Part shown: positions 4,699-6,426 of the stretch, piece by piece | How the letters are laid out: each line of letters starts with the position of its first letter | Numbering within the stretch: the stretch's first letter is position 1 | Source: Deltaproteobacteria bacterium | GTDB lineage: Bacteria; Myxococcota_A; UBA9160; SMWR01 | Direction: 5' to 3' | DNA length: 6,426 nucleotides | Assembly (NCBI GenBank): GCA_019313605.1 | Contig: JAFDAW010000162.1 | Coordinates: forward strand, 1 to 6,426 | The notes under the pieces: model-generated | Seen by the model: only the letters and a program-made list of their open reading frames with translations | Told to the model about the DNA's origin: nothing | Database searches by the model: none | Made by a program: the position numbers and the translations under genes

Positions 4699-6426
4699 TC
4701 AGCCGCCGCGCTCGAGGCGAGCCAGCATGGTCCGCACTTCCGCCGCCCAGGCGGGCTCGGGGCGAACCGGCTCTCCGCTGGCCCGCTGCTCGGCGGCGTG
4801 CTTGTCGAGTTCAGCAATCGCTCGCTGCAGCGTCTCTCGCGCCTTTTCGGGGTTGCCGTCCGCTTCGTAGGCCTGGGCGAGGTGGTGCATGCTGATGCCT
4901 GAAACCGCGATGTCGCCGTCTGAATTGGCGACGGCTTCTTTCAGGTAGCTGATCGCCGCGGACGGAATTCCGCGCTTGTAGAGCACCCAGCCGAGCGTGT
5001 CCGCCACCGTCGCGGTGTCCGGCAGGGCGGCCTTGGCGTCCTGGGCGAGATCCAGTGCGCGGTCGAGGTTTTCGCCCGACTCGGCGTAGATGTAGGCGAG
5101 ATCGTTCTTGGGATAAGCGAGATCCGGGCCGTACCGGATCGCGTCCTCGTAGCGCTCGATTGCCTTCTCCTGTGCGCCTCCAAACGAGTAGAGGGTGCCG
5201 AGGAAATAGTGCAAGTTGGGATCCTCGGGGCGCGCCTCGATGGCGGCTTCGTAGGTGGTGACCGCCTCATTGAGCCGGCCGGTCTTCGCATAGAGACGCG
5301 CCAGCTGTTCGTAACCAGCCGAATCCGTCGGATCGATTTCGATCGCCTTCTGGAAGGCCTTCTCGGCATCATCGCTGCGGTTGTCCATCAGCGCGACGAG
5401 GCCCGAGAGCGTGCGCAACTTGGCGTTCTCGGGTTCGGCCTCCACGGCGGCGTCGACGCGAACCACCGATTCCGCGAATCGATCCTCTTTCTGATCGAGT
5501 CGCACCAGATTGCGCAAGATGTCGTGATGGGTCGGCATCAACTCGTTCGCCGTGGTCAGGTATTTGCGCGCCTCTAGATCGTCACCCATACCGAGGTGCA
5601 CCCGACCGAGCGCATACAGGACATCCGCGTTGCGCTCTTCCTCGGGGATCGCGTTCAACTCGGCAAGCGCCGCGTCCATTCGACGCAAGATCACCAGACT
5701 CTGGGCCAACAGGATTCGCGTCTGCGTCGAATCGGGTTTCGCGGCCAGATAGCGTCGCCCTTCTTCGATCGCGTACTCGTGTTCGCCTAGCGAAGCGTGG
5801 ACTCGAGCCAGCACGCGGCGCGCCTCGAGCATGCCCGGGTCGATCTCGAGTGCGCGCGCGAGTTCTGTACGTGCCGCCGGGCCCTCGCCCTTGACGGACA
5901 GTGCCGTGCCAAGGACGAAGTGCGCCTGGGGGTTGGAGGGATCGATCTCGATCGCTGCCCGCAGGCCTTCGATTGCCTCGTCGACCTTCTGCTGGGCGAG
6001 GTCGATCTTCGCCATCACCATCAACGCACTGGCGCTCGGGGTTCCGTCCTCCAACACTTCTTTCACCATCTGCTGGCCGCGTTGGATCTTCTCTTCGTCA
6101 CCATCGCGATAGCCGACGTCGACCAGGATTTCGGCCACGCGAAGCTTCGCATCCGTCAAATTCGGGTCGATTTCGAGCGCCTTTTCGGCCGCCGCGAGGG
6201 CTCCCGGAACATCTCCCTGGCGGCCCAGGTGCCCCGAAAGGGTCAGATAGGGGACGGGATCGGTGGGATCGATCTCGGTCGCCTCTGCGATCAATGCATC
6301 GGCTTTATCGCTGTTGCCCTGGGCGACGTGAAGACGCGCGAGCAGGTAGATCAGCGGCACGGGCTCTTCGACGGTCGGGATGACACGCGCGAGATAGGCG
6401 GTGGCTTCATCGAAGCGTTCGCGCTG
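4699..6426 (-). CDS. Large TPR-repeat protein, N-terminus beyond window edge
   Basis: The frame is open from the right edge to TGA at 4699-4701, giving 575 codons. A GTG at 6360 could be read as a start, but the 22 codons before it (QRERFDEATAYL and on) are already TPR helix, so the true start lies outside the window. About fifteen consecutive TPR units of mostly 34 residues are visible. Clear examples are YLTLSGHLGRQGDVPGAL, HFVLGTALSVKG, YEQLARLYAKTGRLNEAV and HYFLGTLYSFGGAQEKAI, many ending in the EIDP turn. One unit (TDAKLRVAEILV) carries a longer spacer. The array ends with DTLGWVLYKRG and HHLAQAYEADG units and a short charged tail. TPR solenoids are protein-binding scaffolds; no enzymatic domain is visible. 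The C-terminal units resemble those of PEP-CTERM/exosortase-associated and other envelope TPR proteins, but that likeness is too general to assign a function. Its gene ends 159 bases before the LysM gene. Confidence 0.93.
   Translation of the reverse strand, partial: QRERFDEATAYLARVIPTVEEPVPLIYLLARLHVAQGNSDKADALIAEATEIDPTDPVPYLTLSGHLGRQGDVPGALAAAEKALEIDPNLTDAKLRVAEILVDVGYRDGDEEKIQRGQQMVKEVLEDGTPSASALMVMAKIDLAQQKVDEAIEGLRAAIEIDPSNPQAHFVLGTALSVKGEGPAARTELARALEIDPGMLEARRVLARVHASLGEHEYAIEEGRRYLAAKPDSTQTRILLAQSLVILRRMDAALAELNAIPEEERNADVLYALGRVHLGMGDDLEARKYLTTANELMPTHHDILRNLVRLDQKEDRFAESVVRVDAAVEAEPENAKLRTLSGLVALMDNRSDDAEKAFQKAIEIDPTDSAGYEQLARLYAKTGRLNEAVTTYEAAIEARPEDPNLHYFLGTLYSFGGAQEKAIERYEDAIRYGPDLAYPKNDLAYIYAESGENLDRALDLAQDAKAALPDTATVADTLGWVLYKRGIPSAAISYLKEAVANSDGDIAVSGISMHHLAQAYEADGNPEKARETLQRAIAELDKHAAEQRASGEPVRPEPAWAAEVRTMLARLERGG

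Noticed and set aside
3787..4902. A 371-codon plus-strand open frame spanning the LysM gene, the gap and the end of the TPR gene
   Set aside because: It is antisense to two well-supported genes, rich in Arg and Gly, matches no family I recognise, and crosses gene boundaries without any SD of its own. It is the expected shadow in G+C-rich DNA.
5300..6260. Repeated short strings such as GGATCGATYTCG along the TPR gene, which could suggest a DNA repeat array
   Set aside because: They fall in phase at about 100-base intervals and encode the EIDP turn of successive TPR units, so protein repetition explains them. Spacing and sequence are too variable for CRISPR.
4699..6360. GTG at 6360 as the start of the TPR gene
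   Set aside because: The 22 upstream codons to the window edge are open and read as a TPR helix, and no SD precedes the GTG. The gene continues beyond the edge.

Overview
This is a 6.4 kb piece of an ordinary chromosome with high G+C content. All five supported genes lie on the minus strand, so transcription runs from the right edge to the left. Read in that order they are: a long tetratricopeptide-repeat (TPR) protein cut by the right edge; a secreted LysM-domain protein; DprA, the DNA-processing factor that loads RecA; a small PilZ-domain protein with an intact c-di-GMP-binding signature; and TrmFO, the folate-dependent tRNA m5U54 methyltransferase, cut by the left edge. The long plus-strand open frames are antisense shadows produced by the G+C-rich third codon position.

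The likely source is a deltaproteobacterium in the broad sense (Myxococcota, Desulfobacterota or a related uncultured lineage). The grounds are the high G+C, a folate/FAD-type TrmFO (normally absent from Gammaproteobacteria), and a LysM protein just ahead of dprA, an order recalled from such genomes. This is inference from gene content and order; no rRNA or other marker is present.

Layout: positions 4699-6426 hold the TPR gene. A 159-base gap follows, then the LysM gene at 3046-4539 with a clear Shine-Dalgarno. A 64-base gap then carries a GC-rich hairpin, and a second, stronger hairpin with a short U-rich tail overlaps the first codons of dprA (1860-2981). After 111 bases comes the PilZ gene (1416-1748), and after a 192-base gap with a 12-base palindrome comes trmFO (1-1223). 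No intergenic stretch exceeds 300 bases.

The genes do not form one pathway. The TPR and LysM proteins are probably envelope functions, DprA handles incoming single-stranded DNA, the PilZ protein should sense c-di-GMP, and TrmFO modifies tRNA. The dprA-trmFO pairing is a widely conserved neighbourhood in which topA is commonly the gene between them; here a PilZ gene takes that place. I see no mobile element, CRISPR array, tRNA, phage gene or clear sign of horizontal transfer, and no convincing novel system. The points most worth a second look are the hairpin over the dprA start, the PilZ gene in the topA position, and the architecture of the LysM protein.
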